Assembly (NCBI GenBank): GCA_035630195.1
Contig: DASQLD010000276.1
Span: forward strand, 1 to 7,858
Direction: 5' to 3'
DNA: 7,858 bases
Origin: DASQDN01 sp035630195
Lineage (GTDB): Bacteria > Acidobacteriota > Terriglobia > Bryobacterales > Bryobacteraceae
In this document: positions 6,471 through 7,858 of the stretch, piece by piece
How positions within the stretch are numbered: the first letter of the stretch is position 1
Layout: every line of letters starts with the position of its first letter
Notes under the pieces: model-generated
The model's input: the letters and a program-made list of their open reading frames with translations, nothing else
What the model was told of the DNA's origin: nothing
The model's database searches: none
Translations under genes and position numbers: made by a program

Positions 6471-7858
6471 GCCTTCTAACCTCACGCTAATCGCGGCTTT
6501 CATCATCGTTCCAGCGATTGCCCAGGACGCGCCTGAAATCCGCCAAACCTACGTAAAGCTTTGCGGCGGCTGCCACGGCGACGATGCTCGTGGCACACAG
6601 CAAGGACCAGGACTAGCCGGAAATCCCAGCCTGCGCCGACGCTCGATGCAGAGCATTCGCAATGTCATCCGTAACGGCATTCCAGCGGCAGCCATGCCGG
6701 GATTCAATTTGCCGGAAGCAACACTCGATGCCCTTACGAAGCTCGTTGCTTCGCTCAACGCATCGGCTGCCGATAGCGCCGTGCCTGGCGACCGTGCCGC
6801 CGGCAAACGGTTCTTCTTCGGAGCAGGGAATTGCGGGTCTTGCCATATGGTTTACGGCGAAGGCTCTCCAATCGGTCCCGATCTTTCGAACATTGGGCGC
6901 GAGATGACGGTAGATCAACTTCGCGACGCCTTGCTTCAACCCGACACGCGCATCGCTCCCGGCTACGGAGTCGTGAATGCCCGACTACTGGACGGCCGCA
7001 CACTCCGTGGGTTTGCCCGCAGTAGGACGAGCTTTGACCTTGCTCTACAAGACTTCAATGGTGGCTTCCACCCGCTCTCTCTCGATCGCATTGCCACTCT
7101 GACAGAGGAAACACATTCCCTGATGCAGCGCGTCAAGACCGGCGAGATGGAAGTTCAGAATCTGCTCGCTTTCCTCAGCCGGTTAACCGGCGTCCAACCT
7201 GAAACTCCAAAGCCCCAACAGGTCGCCACACAAAACGGAATTGATTTTGCAAGAATCCTAAATCCCAAGCCGGGCGATTGGCTGACCTACAACGGCAACC
7301 TGAGCGGCAATCGATATGGCCATCTTAAGCAGATCAACGCAACCAATGTAAGCAAGCTCGGGGTCCAGTGGACGTTCTCGATTCCGCTGTGGACGCAGTT
7401 CCTGCCGGACACGCCCTATTACCGCGAGAACATGCGCTACTTCGGACTGGAGACGGTTCCGATCGTCGCCGACGGCATCATGTATGTCACCGGACCGAAT
7501 CAGGCATTTGCGCTTGATGCCCGCACCGGACATCAAATCTGGCATTACGCCCGTCCCCGTACACCCGGCTTGGTATCGGACGCCTCCCTCGGTACAAATC
7601 GCGGTGTCGCGATCCTGGGCGACAACGTGTTCATGGTGACGGATAACGCGCACCTCATCGCTTTAAACCGAATCACGGGCCGTCTTGCTTGGGAAGTCGT
7701 GATGCCCGATGAACCGCAGAAGTACGGCGGTACTCTCGCCCCCCTCATCGTAAAAGACATGGTGATCGCTGGCGTCGCAGGCGGCGACTGGGGCATCCGC
7801 GGCTTCATCGATGCATACAAAGCGACCACCGGTGAGCGTGTGTGGCGCCACTGGACCG
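6460..7858 (+). CDS. Exported dihaem cytochrome c / PQQ-dependent alcohol dehydrogenase-like fusion (partial, 3' end outside window)
   Basis: The ATG at 6460 overlaps the amidohydrolase stop by 11 bp (ATGTTCAATAG), pointing to translational coupling. The frame stays open for 466 codons to the right edge. Residues 1-21 are a signal peptide (VPAIA before QDAPE). Haem domain 1, about 24-100, has CGGCH (Cys35, Cys38, His39) and likely axial Met79 (AAMPGF). Haem domain 2, about 112-245, has CGSCH (Cys125, Cys128, His129), then GPDLSNIGR and VVNARLLDGRTLRGF, resembling the planctomycete/verrucomicrobial haem-binding domain (TIGR02603-like). From about 270 a PQQ quinoprotein propeller begins: GDWLTYNGNLSGNRYGHLKQIN, ETVPIVADGIMYVT, and tryptophan-docking repeats such as ALDARTGHQIWHY and ALNRITGRLAWEV. 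GGDWGIRGFIDAY aligns with the methanol dehydrogenase Glu177 region but has Asp443, and the vicinal Cys pair is replaced by SDAS at 373-376. Expected role: periplasmic oxidation of an alcohol or aldehyde with electrons going to the fused haems. The catalytic Asn and Asp would lie beyond the window. Confidence 0.9.
   Translation, partial: MFNRPSNLTLIAAFIIVPAIAQDAPEIRQTYVKLCGGCHGDDARGTQQGPGLAGNPSLRRRSMQSIRNVIRNGIPAAAMPGFNLPEATLDALTKLVASLNASAADSAVPGDRAAGKRFFFGAGNCGSCHMVYGEGSPIGPDLSNIGREMTVDQLRDALLQPDTRIAPGYGVVNARLLDGRTLRGFARSRTSFDLALQDFNGGFHPLSLDRIATLTEETHSLMQRVKTGEMEVQNLLAFLSRLTGVQPETPKPQQVATQNGIDFARILNPKPGDWLTYNGNLSGNRYGHLKQINATNVSKLGVQWTFSIPLWTQFLPDTPYYRENMRYFGLETVPIVADGIMYVTGPNQAFALDARTGHQIWHYARPRTPGLVSDASLGTNRGVAILGDNVFMVTDNAHLIALNRITGRLAWEVVMPDEPQKYGGTLAPLIVKDMVIAGVAGGDWGIRGFIDAYKATTGERVWRHWT

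Noticed and set aside
7258..7653. A 131-codon minus-strand open frame over the PQQ domain
   Set aside because: It is antisense to conserved quinoprotein motifs and has no recognisable product.

Overview
The window reads as part of an Acidobacteriota-like chromosome (a Bryobacter/Solibacter- or Vicinamibacteria-type soil bacterium is my guess). The evidence is an Oar-type TonB-dependent receptor with an N-terminal carboxypeptidase-regulatory-like domain, a TolB-propeller/amidohydrolase fusion, and a PQQ propeller fused behind c-type haem domains. These families are strongly expanded in that phylum. The assignment rests on protein style, not on a marker gene.

Layout. Positions 1-1815, minus strand: the first 605 codons of a TonB-dependent outer-membrane receptor, open at the left edge. 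Positions 1816-1957: a 142-bp divergent intergenic region with a short imperfect tandem repeat, a near-palindrome and a good Shine-Dalgarno sequence for each flanking gene. Positions 1958-7858, plus strand: a tightly packed run of four genes. These are a small cupin, an alpha/beta hydrolase of the monoacylglycerol lipase/serine aminopeptidase (Hydrolase_4) type, a 1063-residue exported TolB-like propeller plus amidohydrolase, and the first 466 codons of an exported dihaem cytochrome c-PQQ dehydrogenase, open at the right edge. Gaps are 24 bp, 7 bp and an 11-bp overlap, so the four are very probably one transcript. No RNA genes, mobile elements, CRISPR arrays or convincing terminators are visible.

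How the genes may work together (inference): the receptor would take up an unknown organic compound across the outer membrane. The exported amidohydrolase and the hydrolase would split amide, lactone or ester bonds. The periplasmic quinohaemoprotein would oxidise a released alcohol or aldehyde and pass electrons through its own haems to the respiratory chain. The cupin could sense or bind the compound or a product. The substrate cannot be read from the sequence.

The points most worth a second look are the altered metal-ligand set in the amidohydrolase, the absence of the vicinal Cys pair and the Glu-to-Asp change in the PQQ domain, the N-terminal dihaem fusion, and a 28-bp-spaced near-duplication exactly where the hydrolase begins at a TTG codon.
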